DNA of 64,000 bases, taken from positions 372,001 through 436,000 of the forward strand of contig NZ_JAACFS010000004.1 in assembly GCF_029051645.1 (NCBI RefSeq), written 5' to 3'. Position numbers and translations under genes: made by a program. Below, one piece after another: positions 1 through 8,658 of the stretch; positions within the stretch are counted from its first letter, which is position 1, and the number at the start of each line of letters is the position of its first letter. The stretch is from Bradyrhizobium sp. CSA112 (lineage in GTDB: Bacteria > Pseudomonadota > Alphaproteobacteria > Rhizobiales > Xanthobacteraceae). The notes below the pieces were generated by a model that saw only the letters and a program-made list of their open reading frames with translations, made no database searches and was not told the origin of the DNA.

Positions 1-913
1 GCATGTGCGGCAGCTTTTCGTAAGGAGGATAGGAGAAGCGCGAGCGCACTTCCTCGACGACGGAATGATCGAGCGTCAGGGCGCCGTGGCCCATCTGCTT
101 CCATTCCTCCTCGACTTCGCGGGCGAACTTCTCGATGCCGAGCTCATGGACCAGGATCTTGATGCGCGCCTTGTAGATGTTGTCGCGGCGGCCGTACTGG
201 TTGTAGACGCGCAGGATCGCCTCGACATAGCTCAGGATATCGCGGCCGGCTACGTACGGCTTGATGGTCTTGGCGATGAACGGCGTGCGGCCCAAGCCGC
301 CGCCGACCAGCACCTCGAAGCCGGTCTCGCCGTCTGCGTTCTTGTGCAGGCGCAGGCCAATGTCGTGGACCTTGATCGCGGCACGATCATGCTCGGACGC
401 GGTGATCGCGATCTTGAACTTGCGCGGCAGAAACGAGAATTCCGGATGCAGCGTGGTGTGCTGGCGCAGGATCTCCGACCAGATGCGGGGATCCTCGACC
501 TCGCCGGGCGCGACGCCGGCCCACTGGTCCGAGGTGACGTTGCGCATGTTGTTGCCGGACGTCTGCATCGCGTGGATGCCGACCTCGGCGAGTTCGGCGA
601 GCGCATCCGGCAGTTCGGAAAGCTTGATCCAGTTGAACTGGATGTTCTGGCGCGTGGTGAAATGGCCGTAGCCGCGGTCGTAGCGCCGCGCCACATGGGC
701 GAGCCGCCGCAACTGCTTCGACGACAGCGTGCCGTAGGGAATGGCGACGCGAAACATGTAGGCGTGCAGTTGCAGATAGACGCCGTTCTGCAGTCGCAGC
801 ATCTTGAATTCGTCCTCGGTAAGCTCGCCGGAGAGGCGGCGCTTCACCTGATCGCGAAATTCAGACACGCGTTCGTTGATCAGCGTGCGATCGAGCTCGT
901 CATATGCGTACAT
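1..913 (-). CDS. cysI: nitrite/sulfite reductase hemoprotein subunit, cut by window edge
   Basis: Assimilatory sulfite (or nitrite) reductase hemoprotein, which reduces sulfite to sulfide with six electrons. The protein begins MYAYDELDRTLINERV and about 304 residues are visible; the 3' end lies left of position 1. The visible part contains the siroheme-reductase half-domain signature YDRGYGHFTTRQNIQ (minus strand near 650-695) and a TSGNNMRNVT segment. The cysteines that bind the 4Fe-4S cluster and siroheme would be in the missing C-terminal part, so sulfite versus nitrite specificity cannot be read from sequence here. Its place directly downstream of DUF2849 and cysG in a sulfur-assimilation locus argues for sulfite. 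The gap to DUF2849 is only 12 bp, so the three genes are probably one operon. Confidence 0.9.
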   Translation of the reverse strand, partial: MYAYDELDRTLINERVSEFRDQVKRRLSGELTEDEFKMLRLQNGVYLQLHAYMFRVAIPYGTLSSKQLRRLAHVARRYDRGYGHFTTRQNIQFNWIKLSELPDALAELAEVGIHAMQTSGNNMRNVTSDQWAGVAPGEVEDPRIWSEILRQHTTLHPEFSFLPRKFKIAITASEHDRAAIKVHDIGLRLHKNADGETGFEVLVGGGLGRTPFIAKTIKPYVAGRDILSYVEAILRVYNQYGRRDNIYKARIKILVHELGIEKFAREVEEEWKQMGHGALTLDHSVVEEVRSRFSYPPYEKLPHM

Positions 914-925
914 GATGGATCAGCC

Positions 926-1237
926 TCAGGCCGGAAGAAGGTCGATGGTGAGGCCCTTCGAGCGAATGCGTTCGCGAAGGTTGCCGGGCTTGATCTCCCC
1001 GCCGTCCTTGAGCTCGACCGGCGCGATATAGGCGCCGACCGCGCCGACGTCGTCGGCATTGGCTTCGGCCAGCAGCGCCCGCGCCTCATCGGAGGTGCGG
1101 ACGATCGCGGCGTCCGACAGGCTCGCCGACCAGCCTTGCTTGGCGGTGCGATAGATCACGACGCCATCCGACGTACGGTTGGCGGTAACCATCGACGGGC
1201 CCGTGATCTTGATTTTTTGTTGAAGCGGAGAGGTCAT
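926..1237 (-). CDS. DUF2849 domain-containing protein
   Basis: A 103-residue soluble protein of the DUF2849 family, without signal peptide or membrane segment. It starts MTSPLQQKIKITGPSMVTAN and has a clear VIYRTAKQGW segment typical of the family. The function is unknown. The family is found in alphaproteobacteria between siroheme synthase and sulfite reductase genes, and the same position is seen here. Its ATG overlaps the cysG stop by four bases (ATGA), implying translational coupling, and cysI follows after 12 bp. A role beside CysI (assembly or electron supply) is an inference from context only. Confidence 0.85.
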   Translation of the reverse strand: MTSPLQQKIKITGPSMVTANRTSDGVVIYRTAKQGWSASLSDAAIVRTSDEARALLAEANADDVGAVGAYIAPVELKDGGEIKPGNLRERIRSKGLTIDLLPA

Positions 1238-2670
1238 TCAGCAGCATCCAGCAGTTTGGAGATGACTTGATTGAGGTTGGACTGGCGCCACGGCGCGGAA
1301 TGCGCGACGACGTCGCCGATGATGAGGATGGCGGGACCGCCATCGATTTTCTCGACCAGCGCGGGAAGGTTTTCGAGCGTACCGACCACGGCCTGGGCGT
1401 CCGGCCGCGTCACCCGCGCGAACACACCGACGGGCGTTTGCGGCAACCGGCCCGCGGCCAAGAGCCCTGCGCGCACCGACGGTGCAGCCGTCATGCCCAT
1501 ATAGACCACGATGGTCATCTTCCTGTCGGTCAGCACCGACCAGTCGACGTTCTCGGCGTCCTTTGCCTTGTGCGCGGTCAGGAAAGTGATGCGCAGCGCT
1601 TCATGCCGATAGGTCAGCGGTGCCTCGAATTGCGCGGCGGCGCCGAGCCCTGCGGTAATGCCGGGCACCGCCGAACAGGCGACGCCGGCTGCGTGCAACA
1701 CTTCGATCTCCTCGCCGCCGCGGCCGAAGATGAAGGGATCGCCCCCCTTCAGCCGCACCGCGCGCTGTCCGGCCTTGGCAGCCTCGATCATCAGCTTGTT
1801 GATTGCATCCTGGCCGATGCCGGGCTTGCCGACGCGGCGGCCGACCGGAATGCGCGAAGCGTCGCGGCGCACGCGATCGAGAATTTCCGGCGAGACCAGT
1901 TCGTCGTAGAACACGACGTCGGCATCCTGCAGCGCGCGCAGCGCCTTGATGGTGAGCAGATCCGGGTCGCCCGGCCCGGCGCCGACCAGCGTCACCCTGC
2001 CCTCGGCCTTGCCATCCTTGCCCGCGCCGGCGAAGGCGGAGGGATCGGCGATTTCGTTCAGCGCTTTTTCGGCCTCGCTCTTGCGCCCGGCGAGGACCAA
2101 CGCGCCGATCGGGCCGTCGATCACGCGCTCCCAGAAACGGCGGCGCAACGGGAATTCGGGAATGCGCGCATGCATCGATTTACGAAAGCCGCCGATGAAG
2201 GCGGCGAGATCGCCGATGCGTGCCGGCAGCACCGCTTCGATGTGCTCGCGTACGCGGCGCGCCACCACCGGCGACGCGCCGCCGGTGCCGACGGCAACGA
2301 CGACGTCGCCGCGATCGACGATCGCGGGAAAGATGAAAGTGGAATGCGCGAGGTCATCCATCACATTGACGGGCAGGCCGACCGCTTTCGCGCGCGCCGA
2401 CATCGCAACCCCGATGTCACCGGCGCCGGCGCAGAGCACCGCGATGACGCCCGAGAGATCGGCCGTGAGCGGATCGCCGGTTGCGCATTCGATCCTGGCG
2501 GCAGCAGCCGCATCGAGCCCCGAAACGTCATGACCGCCATCGGTCGCAAACCAGCGAATGTTTGCGCCGGCCGATGCCAGCAGGCGCAGCTTCGCGCGCA
2601 CGAGATCACCGGCTCCGACGAGCAGCACCACGCCGCTTTGCAGATCGAGAAACACGGGCAGGAATCGCAT
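1234..2670 (-). CDS. cysG: siroheme synthase CysG (dehydrogenase/ferrochelatase plus uroporphyrinogen-III methyltransferase)
   Basis: Multifunctional enzyme making siroheme, the prosthetic group of CysI, from uroporphyrinogen III. The protein has 478 residues from the ATG at 2670 (MRFLPVFLDLQSG). The N-terminal half is the NAD-binding precorrin-2 dehydrogenase/ferrochelatase part, with VVLLVGAGDLVRAKLRLL near residues 13-30. The C-terminal half is the SAM-dependent methyltransferase, with VTLVGAGPGDPDLLTIKALR, RLKGGDPFIFGRGGEE and VPGITAGLGAAA. The frame stays open to 2775, but the upstream 35 codons lie in the AT-rich divergent promoter region and match no part of the family, so I use the internal ATG. 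It is first in the minus-strand unit cysG-DUF2849-cysI. Confidence 0.93.
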   Translation of the reverse strand: MRFLPVFLDLQSGVVLLVGAGDLVRAKLRLLASAGANIRWFATDGGHDVSGLDAAAAARIECATGDPLTADLSGVIAVLCAGAGDIGVAMSARAKAVGLPVNVMDDLAHSTFIFPAIVDRGDVVVAVGTGGASPVVARRVREHIEAVLPARIGDLAAFIGGFRKSMHARIPEFPLRRRFWERVIDGPIGALVLAGRKSEAEKALNEIADPSAFAGAGKDGKAEGRVTLVGAGPGDPDLLTIKALRALQDADVVFYDELVSPEILDRVRRDASRIPVGRRVGKPGIGQDAINKLMIEAAKAGQRAVRLKGGDPFIFGRGGEEIEVLHAAGVACSAVPGITAGLGAAAQFEAPLTYRHEALRITFLTAHKAKDAENVDWSVLTDRKMTIVVYMGMTAAPSVRAGLLAAGRLPQTPVGVFARVTRPDAQAVVGTLENLPALVEKIDGGPAILIIGDVVAHSAPWRQSNLNQVISKLLDAAE

Positions 2671-2813
2671 GCGAAACTCGCTTCCCCCACTTCGGGGTTG
2701 ACTGGAATTATTTTCTATATATGTCTCATTCGACGGCCGCAAAGAGAAAATTATTTCTTCTCTATTGCGTCGCAACTATAGAATTTTCGCCCCTCAAGGC
2801 CAAGGCCCAAGAG
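2671..2813. promoter_or_regulatory. divergent cysG / cysD promoter region with inverted repeat
   Basis: A 143-bp spacer between divergent sulfur-assimilation genes, much richer in A+T than its surroundings. It holds an inverted repeat, AATTATTTTCT at 2706-2716 and AGAAAATTATT at 2745-2755 (11-bp arms, one mismatch, 28 bp between), a plausible binding site for a shared regulator. The regulator is not identified. Promoters on both strands must lie here, but I cannot assign -35/-10 boxes with confidence. Confidence 0.5.
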
Positions 2814-3719
2814 ATGCATCTTCTCAACTCCGACTCTGCCAAAGACCGGTTGCGTGGCGCCGACCTCAAAAGCGGCTCCGCCGTCCCACAAATTTTTGCC
2901 GACGGACGGCTGCCGCCACCCTCGATGGATCATCTCGACGAGCTCGAGGCGCAGAGCATCTACATTCTGCGCGAAGCGTTCGCACGGTTGAAAAAACTCG
3001 CGCTGCTGTGGTCGCTGGGCAAGGATTCCAACGTGATGATCTGGCTGGCGCGCAAGGCCTTCTTCGGCCGCGTGCCGTTTCCGGCATTGCATGTCGATAC
3101 CGGCAAGAAGTTTCCGGAGATGTACACGTTCCGCGATCGCTTCGGCAAGGAGTGGGATCTCGATCTCAAGATTGAGCCCTGCCCGCCGATCGACGCGGTT
3201 GATCCGACCTTGCCGCCGGCCGCGCGCTCTGCCGCCCGCAAGACCGAGGGACTGAAGTGGGCGCTGACCAAATATGGCTTTGACGGATTGATCGCCGGCA
3301 TTCGCCGCGATGAAGAGGCGACGCGCGCCAAGGAGCGGGTGTTCTCGCCGCGCGGCCTCGAAGGCGGCTGGGACGTGCGCGATCAGCCGCCGGAGTTCTG
3401 GGACCAGTTCAATGCTTCGCCGCCTCCCGGCGCGCATCTGCGCATCCATCCGATCCTGCATTGGACCGAGGCTGACATCTGGGCCTACACCAAGCGCGAA
3501 AACATTCCGATCATCCCGCTTTATCTCTCGAAGGACGGCAAGCGCTATCGCTCGCTGGGCGACCAGGACATCACCAATCCAGTGGCTTCGACCGCCTCGA
3601 GCATCGATGAGATCCTGACCGAACTCGACGGCACCAAAGTGCCGGAGCGCGCCGGCCGCGCGCTGGATCACGAGACCGAAGACGCCTTCGAGCGGCTGCG
3701 CGTCGCCGGCTATCTCTGA
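2814..3719 (+). CDS. cysD: sulfate adenylyltransferase small subunit CysD
   Basis: ATP-sulfurylase subunit 2, which with the CysN GTPase converts sulfate and ATP to adenosine 5'-phosphosulfate. The protein has 301 residues from the ATG at 2814. The PP-loop ATPase core is visible: LLWSLGKDSNVMIWLARKAF (SxGKDS loop), LHVDTGKKFPEMYTFRDR, GLIAGIRRDEEATRAKER and HPILHWTEADIWAYTKRENI. About 37 residues precede the conserved start seen in enterobacterial CysD (MDHLDELEAQSIYILRE), so a later start is possible. CysNC begins 12 bp downstream on the same strand, making a two-gene operon divergent from cysG. Confidence 0.93.
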   Translation: MHLLNSDSAKDRLRGADLKSGSAVPQIFADGRLPPPSMDHLDELEAQSIYILREAFARLKKLALLWSLGKDSNVMIWLARKAFFGRVPFPALHVDTGKKFPEMYTFRDRFGKEWDLDLKIEPCPPIDAVDPTLPPAARSAARKTEGLKWALTKYGFDGLIAGIRRDEEATRAKERVFSPRGLEGGWDVRDQPPEFWDQFNASPPPGAHLRIHPILHWTEADIWAYTKRENIPIIPLYLSKDGKRYRSLGDQDITNPVASTASSIDEILTELDGTKVPERAGRALDHETEDAFERLRVAGYL

Positions 3720-3731
3720 CGGACATTTGGT

Positions 3732-5660
3732 GTGAGCGCTCTGATGAACATGATCCTCCCCACGGCCGTCTCGGCCACCCCCAACGGCACCACGCGCCCG
3801 CAGGTCCGCATCGTCATCGTCGGCCATGTCGATCACGGCAAATCCACTTTGGTCGGACGCCTGCTGCACGAGACCGGCAGCCTGCCCGAAGGCAAGCTGG
3901 AGATGCTGAAAGCGGTCAGCGCGCGGCGCGGCATGCCGTTCGAATGGTCGTTCCTGCTCGATGCGCTGCAGACCGAGCGCGACCAGGGCATCACCATCGA
4001 CACCACGCAAATCCGCTTTCGCACGCGCTCGCGCGACGTCGTGCTGATCGACGCGCCCGGCCATGCCGAATTCCTGCGCAACATGATCACCGGCGCCTCC
4101 CAGGCCGATGGTGCGGTGCTGATCATCGACGCGCTGGAAGGCGTGCGCGACCAGACCCGGCGCCACGGCTATCTGCTGCATCTGCTCGGCATCAAGCAGG
4201 TCGCCATCGTCGTCAACAAGATGGACCGCGTCGATTTCAGCGCCGATCGCTTCAAGGAGATCAGCGACGAGATTTCGGCGCATCTGACCGACCTCGGCGT
4301 GACGCCCTCGGCCGTGGTTCCGATTTCAGCGCGCGACGGCGACGGCGTTGCCGAACACACGGCGCGCATCGCCTGGTACCGGGGACCGACCGTGGTCGAG
4401 GCGCTCGATGCGCTCGAACCGGCCCGGCCGCTGGAGCAGCTCGCGCTGCGGCTGCCGGTACAGGCGATCTACAAGTTCGACGACCGCCGCATCGTTGCGG
4501 GCCGCATCGAGTCCGGACATTTGAGCGCAGGCGACGAAATCGTCATCATGCCCGCCGGCAAGATCGCGAAGATCAAGACCGTCGAGAGCTGGCCGGTGAC
4601 GCCGCTCAAGGGCAGCCACGGCGCCGGCCGCTCGGTCGGCATCACCCTCGACCGTGAACTGTTCATCGAACGTGGCGATGTCATTGCGCACGCCGGCGCG
4701 ACCCCGCGCGACACGCGGCGGATTCGCGCGCGGATCTTCTGGCTGCACGACAAGCCGCTGTCGAAAGGCGACCAGATCCTGATCCGCCTCGGCACGCGCG
4801 AAAGCCGCGCCAGCGTGGTCGCGATCGAAAAGGCGGTCGATCCCGGCGAGCTCTCCAACGAAGAGACCAAGGCGATCGCGCGCAATCATGTCGGCGAAAT
4901 CGATATCTCGCTGGCGCAGCCGATCGCGGCCGACCCCTATCAGGACAATCCGCGCACCGGGCGGCTGGTGATCGAGGTCAACGGCCGCATCGCCGGCGGC
5001 GGCCTCGTGCTGTCGGTCGACGCCGGGCAGCGCGCCGTTCCGATCGACATCGTGCCGGTCGAATCTGCATTGCGTCCCGAAGAACGCTCGGCGCGCTATC
5101 GCCACAACGGCGCGGTGGTCTGGCTGACCGGCCTTCCGGGCTCCGGAAAATCCACGCTCGCGCGCGCGCTTGAGCGCCGGCTGTTCTCGCGCGGCGGCTC
5201 GCCGATCCTGCTCGACGGCGACACGCTGCGCGCGGGTCTCAACGGCGATCTCGGCTTCTCGGCGCAGGACCGCACTGAAAATATCCGCAGGCTGGCGGAA
5301 GTCGCGACCCATCTGGCGCGCAACGGGCACATCGCCGTCGTCGCCGCGGTCTCGCCGTCGGCGGATGATCGCGCCGCGGCACGCCGCATCGCCGACAATT
5401 CTTTCCGCGAGATCTATGTCGCGACGCCGGCCGAAGTCTGTGAGAGCCGCGACCCCAAGGGCCACTACGCCAAGGCGCGCGCCGGCACGCTGCAGGCGTT
5501 CACCGGTATCGGCAATGACTATCAGCCGCCGGCCCGCGCTGAGCTGAGCATCGACACCTCGGCCAAGACGGTTTCGGATGCGACCGACGAGATCGAGCGG
5601 ATGCTGGCCGAGACCGGCATCCTGTTCGACGAACTGGTGGATCTGGCGGCCAATATCTAG
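3732..5660 (+). CDS. cysNC: bifunctional sulfate adenylyltransferase subunit 1 / adenylylsulfate kinase
   Basis: Fusion of the CysN GTPase with APS kinase CysC, the same architecture as rhizobial NodQ. It makes APS with CysD and phosphorylates it to PAPS. The protein has 642 residues from a GTG at 3732 (an ATG at 3744 is the alternative). The GTPase part shows [13 protein letters not shown] (G1, about residues 31-43), DAPGHAEF (G3) and NKMDRVDF (G4), followed by beta-barrel domains. The kinase part begins near residue 455, with Walker [16 protein letters not shown] and then [18 protein letters not shown]. The sulfolipid or Nod-factor role of NodQ is not implied: no nod genes are in view, and the neighbours are primary sulfate assimilation. 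Confidence 0.94.
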   Translation: MSALMNMILPTAVSATPNGTTRPQVRIVIVGHVDHGKSTLVGRLLHETGSLPEGKLEMLKAVSARRGMPFEWSFLLDALQTERDQGITIDTTQIRFRTRSRDVVLIDAPGHAEFLRNMITGASQADGAVLIIDALEGVRDQTRRHGYLLHLLGIKQVAIVVNKMDRVDFSADRFKEISDEISAHLTDLGVTPSAVVPISARDGDGVAEHTARIAWYRGPTVVEALDALEPARPLEQLALRLPVQAIYKFDDRRIVAGRIESGHLSAGDEIVIMPAGKIAKIKTVESWPVTPLKGSHGAGRSVGITLDRELFIERGDVIAHAGATPRDTRRIRARIFWLHDKPLSKGDQILIRLGTRESRASVVAIEKAVDPGELSNEETKAIARNHVGEIDISLAQPIAADPYQDNPRTGRLVIEVNGRIAGGGLVLSVDAGQRAVPIDIVPVESALRPEERSARYRHNGAVVWLTGLPGSGKSTLARALERRLFSRGGSPILLDGDTLRAGLNGDLGFSAQDRTENIRRLAEVATHLARNGHIAVVAAVSPSADDRAAARRIADNSFREIYVATPAEVCESRDPKGHYAKARAGTLQAFTGIGNDYQPPARAELSIDTSAKTVSDATDEIERMLAETGILFDELVDLAANI

Positions 5661-5696
5661 GCCTTTTGGGGCCTTCTCATCGACCCGGCTTTAGGG

Positions 5697-5736
5697 CAAA
5701 AAGGGCGGCCAACGCCGCCCCTTTGGCGCGTTTTTT
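5697..5736 (+). terminator. probable intrinsic terminator after cysNC
   Basis: Stem GGGCGGC (5703-5709) pairs with GCCGCCC (5714-5720) around a CAAC loop and is flanked by A and T runs; TTTTTT follows at 5731-5736 after a short GGCGCG spacer. It lies 43 bp after the cysNC stop. Confidence 0.55.
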
Positions 5737-5792
5737 GCTGCTTTTCGCCTGAAAGCAGCGTGTAAGCGCCATTTCTTTTGAGAAAGCCCATC

Positions 5793-7955
5793 ATGAATCG
5801 TGTCGATGCCCACGGACTGAAGATCGCCCCTGTCCTGTTCGATTTCATCGCCAAGGAGGCGACCCCGAAGACCGGGATTTCCCCCGACGCGTTCTGGGCC
5901 GGTGTCGCTGCCATCATCAAGAAGCTGGGGCCGAAAAACCGCGAGCTGCTCGCCTTTCGCGACGCACTGCAGGCCAAGATCGACGGCTGGCATCGCGCCA
6001 ACAAAGGCAAGCCGTTCGACATGAACGCCTACACGGTCTTCCTCAAGGAGATCGGTTATCTCCTCCCCGAGCCGGCGACGCAGACGGTCGAGACGTCAAA
6101 TGTCGACGAGGAAATCGGCAAGATCTGCGGACCACAGCTCGTCGTTCCCCTCACCAATGCCCGCTACGCGCTGAACGCGGCGAATGCGCGCTGGGGCAGC
6201 CTGTATGATGCCTTCTACGGCACCGACGCGATCCCGCATGATCCCGGCGAGAGCGGCAAGGGTTACAACAAGGCGCGCGGCGACAAGGTGATCGCAAAGG
6301 CAAAAGCCTTCCTCGATGCCGCCGTGCCGCTGGCGACCGGCAGCCACACCGACGTGACGTCCTATAGCATCATCGCCGGCCAGCTCGCGGTGAAGCTCAA
6401 GAGCGGCAACGCTACCGCGCTGAAATCAGCGGCGCAGTTCGCGGGCTTCCAGGGCGACGCCGCCCAGCCTTCCGCAATCCTGCTCGTCAACAACGGCATG
6501 CATATCGAGGTCAAGATCGACCGCAACCATGCGATCGGCAAGGACGATCCGGCAGGCGTTGCCGACATGATCCTGGAATCGGCGGTCTCGACCATTCTCG
6601 ACATGGAAGACTCGGTCGCCGCCGTCGACGCCGAAGACAAGGTGCTGATCTATCGCAACACGCTCGGCCTGATGAACGGCACGCTTTCGGCCGATTTCGA
6701 GAAGGGCGGCAAGACGGTTCAACGATCTCTCAACCCTGACCGCGTCTACAAGACGCCCGACGGCAAGGAGCTGACGCTGCACGGTCGCAGCCTGCTGCTG
6801 ATGCGCAATGTCGGCCATCACATGTTCACCGACGCCGTGCTCGATGAAAAGGGCGAGGAGATTCCGGAGGGCCTGCTCGACGCGGCCGTCGCTGGCCTGC
6901 TCGCAATCCACGACCTCAAGGGCAATTCCAAAACGAAGAACAGCCGCACCGGCTCGGTCTACATCGTCAAGCCGAAGATGCACGGCCCCGACGAAGTCGC
7001 GCTGACCTGCGAACTGTTCGGCGAAGTCGAGAAGCTGTTGTCGCTGCCCGAGAACACCATGAAGGTCGGCATCATGGACGAGGAGCGCCGCACCACGGTC
7101 AACCTGAAGGCCTGCATCCAGAACGCCTCGAAGCGCATCTGCTTCATCAATACCGGCTTCCTCGACCGCACCGGCGACGAGATTCACACCTCGATGGAAG
7201 CGGGTCCGATGATCCGCAAGAACGACATGAAGGCGCAGCCCTGGATCAAGGCCTACGAAGACTGGAATGTTGACATGGGTCTGATCGATGGCCTGCCCGG
7301 CCACGCCCAGATCGGCAAGGGCATGTGGGCGGCCCCTGACAAGATGGCCGACATGCTGACCCAGAAGCTCGGCCATCCGCAGGCCGGCGCGACCACGGCA
7401 TGGGTGCCCTCGCCGACCGCGGCCACGCTGCACGCGCTGCATTATCACCAGGTCAACGTGATCGCGCGCCAGCAGGAGCTCGCCAAGGGCGGACAGCGCG
7501 CCAAGCTTTCCGACATCCTCACCATCCCGGTGTCGCAGTCGAACTGGGCGCCCGACGACGTCAAGCAGGAGATCGACAACAACTGCCAGGGCATCCTCGG
7601 CTATGTCGTGCGCTGGATCGACCAGGGCGTCGGCTGCTCCAAGGTGCCCGACATCCATGACGTCGGGCTGATGGAAGATCGCGCCACTTTGCGCATCTCC
7701 AGCCAGCATCTGGCGAACTGGCTGGCGCATGGCGTCGTCACCAAGGATCAGGTGATGGAATCGCTGAAGCGCATGGCGGTCGTGGTCGATAAGCAGAACG
7801 CCGGCGATCCGCTCTACAAGCCGATGGCGCCCGCTTTCGACGGTGTCGCCTTCGAGGCCGCCTGCGACCTCATCTTCAAGGGCCGCGAGCAGCCGAACGG
7901 CTACACCGAATACATCCTCACCGCGCGCCGCCGCGAGGCGAAGGCCGCGGGCTGA
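5793..7955 (+). CDS. glcB: malate synthase G
   Basis: Cytoplasmic enzyme that condenses glyoxylate and acetyl-CoA to malate in the glyoxylate shunt. The protein has 720 residues from the ATG at 5793 ([19 protein letters not shown]), the usual length for the monomeric G isoform. Visible conserved segments are [60 protein letters not shown] and [15 protein letters not shown]. An in-frame ATG 15 bp upstream is possible but lies in a less conserved stretch. It is a single gene after the cysNC terminator; no isocitrate lyase gene is in the window. Confidence 0.95.
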   Translation: MNRVDAHGLKIAPVLFDFIAKEATPKTGISPDAFWAGVAAIIKKLGPKNRELLAFRDALQAKIDGWHRANKGKPFDMNAYTVFLKEIGYLLPEPATQTVETSNVDEEIGKICGPQLVVPLTNARYALNAANARWGSLYDAFYGTDAIPHDPGESGKGYNKARGDKVIAKAKAFLDAAVPLATGSHTDVTSYSIIAGQLAVKLKSGNATALKSAAQFAGFQGDAAQPSAILLVNNGMHIEVKIDRNHAIGKDDPAGVADMILESAVSTILDMEDSVAAVDAEDKVLIYRNTLGLMNGTLSADFEKGGKTVQRSLNPDRVYKTPDGKELTLHGRSLLLMRNVGHHMFTDAVLDEKGEEIPEGLLDAAVAGLLAIHDLKGNSKTKNSRTGSVYIVKPKMHGPDEVALTCELFGEVEKLLSLPENTMKVGIMDEERRTTVNLKACIQNASKRICFINTGFLDRTGDEIHTSMEAGPMIRKNDMKAQPWIKAYEDWNVDMGLIDGLPGHAQIGKGMWAAPDKMADMLTQKLGHPQAGATTAWVPSPTAATLHALHYHQVNVIARQQELAKGGQRAKLSDILTIPVSQSNWAPDDVKQEIDNNCQGILGYVVRWIDQGVGCSKVPDIHDVGLMEDRATLRISSQHLANWLAHGVVTKDQVMESLKRMAVVVDKQNAGDPLYKPMAPAFDGVAFEAACDLIFKGREQPNGYTEYILTARRREAKAAG

Positions 7956-7983
7956 GTCATGTCATGATGCCGCGGTTCCGATA

Positions 7984-8008
7984 GGAACGTCCGGCGCGGA
8001 TTGCCGTT
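7984..8008 (+). promoter_or_regulatory. EcfG-type promoter for csbD
   Basis: GGAAC at 7984-7988, 16 bases, then CGTT at 8005-8008: an exact match to the general-stress sigma factor consensus of alphaproteobacteria. It lies 32 bp before the CsbD start codon. The EcfG sigma factor itself is encoded at 26361. Confidence 0.8.
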
Positions 8009-8040
8009 GATCGTCATCTCAATTGCTGGAGGAGATGACG

Positions 8041-8241
8041 ATGGACTGGAACAGGGTCGAAGGAAACTGGAAACAGTTCAAGGGCTCCGCGAAGGAGAAG
8101 TGGGGCAAGCTCACCGACGACGATCTCAACGTCATCGAGGGCCGCCGCGAACAACTCGAAGGCAAGCTGCAGCAGCGCTACGGCTTTGCCAAGGACCAGA
8201 TACGCAAGGACGTGGACGACTGGTTCAAGAGCTTGAAGTAG
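8041..8241 (+). CDS. csbD: CsbD family stress protein
   Basis: A 66-residue hydrophilic protein of the CsbD/YjbJ family, MDWNRVEGNWKQFKGSAKEK and so on, with the repeated W-x-Q/K and KxKWG pattern of the family. CsbD proteins are abundant general-stress proteins of unknown biochemical role. The ATG at 8041 is preceded by a strong GGAGGAG at 8028-8034. An exact EcfG-type promoter lies just upstream, so induction by the general stress response is likely. An intrinsic terminator follows 20 bp after the stop, so it is monocistronic. Confidence 0.92.
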   Translation: MDWNRVEGNWKQFKGSAKEKWGKLTDDDLNVIEGRREQLEGKLQQRYGFAKDQIRKDVDDWFKSLK

Positions 8242-8261
8242 GGTCGCGCTTCCCGAACATC

Positions 8262-8290
8262 AAAAGCCCCGGCATCGGCCGGGGCTTTTC
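8262..8290 (+). terminator. intrinsic terminator after csbD
   Basis: AAAAGCCCCGGC pairs with GGCCGGGGCTTTT across a short loop, giving a GC-rich stem with flanking A and T tracts. It could also terminate the convergent small gene at 8306-8458. Confidence 0.85.
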
Positions 8291-8305
8291 GTTTGGGTCG
8301 TGGCC

Positions 8306-8458
8306 CTAGACCGTGATGTATCTCAACAGCGAGATCACGCCCAGAATGATCACGACGACGCGAGCGATCTGCTTGGCGCGGCCGTCGAGCGGCAGGAGGT
8401 TGATGAGATAGAGAACGAGGATAACGACCAGGAACGTGATGAGAATACTGACAAGCAT
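8306..8458 (-). CDS. 50-residue membrane protein, stress-associated
   Basis: A 50-residue hydrophobic protein starting MLVSILITFLVVILVLYLIN, with two predicted membrane segments (residues 2-18 and about 32-46) joined by a short LPLDGRAKQIAR loop. It resembles the small Thivi_2564-like membrane proteins common in proteobacteria, whose function is unknown. The frame is open 34 codons further upstream, but that stretch overlaps the promoter. The ATG at 8458 has GGAGGGGG just ahead on the minus strand. An exact EcfG-type promoter is at 8507-8531, so it is probably a general-stress gene. Confidence 0.8.
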   Translation of the reverse strand: MLVSILITFLVVILVLYLINLLPLDGRAKQIARVVVIILGVISLLRYITV

Positions 8459-8506
8459 GTGGTCCCCCTCCGGCGCTCGCCGAAAATGCGCTGTTAGTGG
8501 TTTGTT

Positions 8507-8531
8507 AACGTGAAACGGCGCCGCGGGTTCC
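8507..8531 (-). promoter_or_regulatory. EcfG-type promoter for the small membrane protein
   Basis: On the minus strand GGAAC (8531-8527), 16 bases, then CGTT (8510-8507), an exact EcfG consensus. It is 48 bp from the start codon at 8458. Confidence 0.78.
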
Positions 8532-8658
8532 AAACGGGGAACTACAAATCTCGTGGGCAAAATCGCAAGCGTTTCAATGCCCCGTAGTACTACCCGGTTG
8601 AAAACTGCCTAAGTTTTTACCGTTGTCCCTCCAAATGGCCGGGCACCTGGGGGGCATC

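Noticed and set aside
2751-4283. A 510-codon minus-strand frame opposite cysD/cysNC
   Set aside because: Antisense to two genes with complete catalytic motifs.
8494-8509. CtrA-like motif TTAG-N7-TTAAC upstream of the small membrane protein
   Set aside because: It overlaps the -10 part of an exact EcfG-type promoter, which explains the sequence better.
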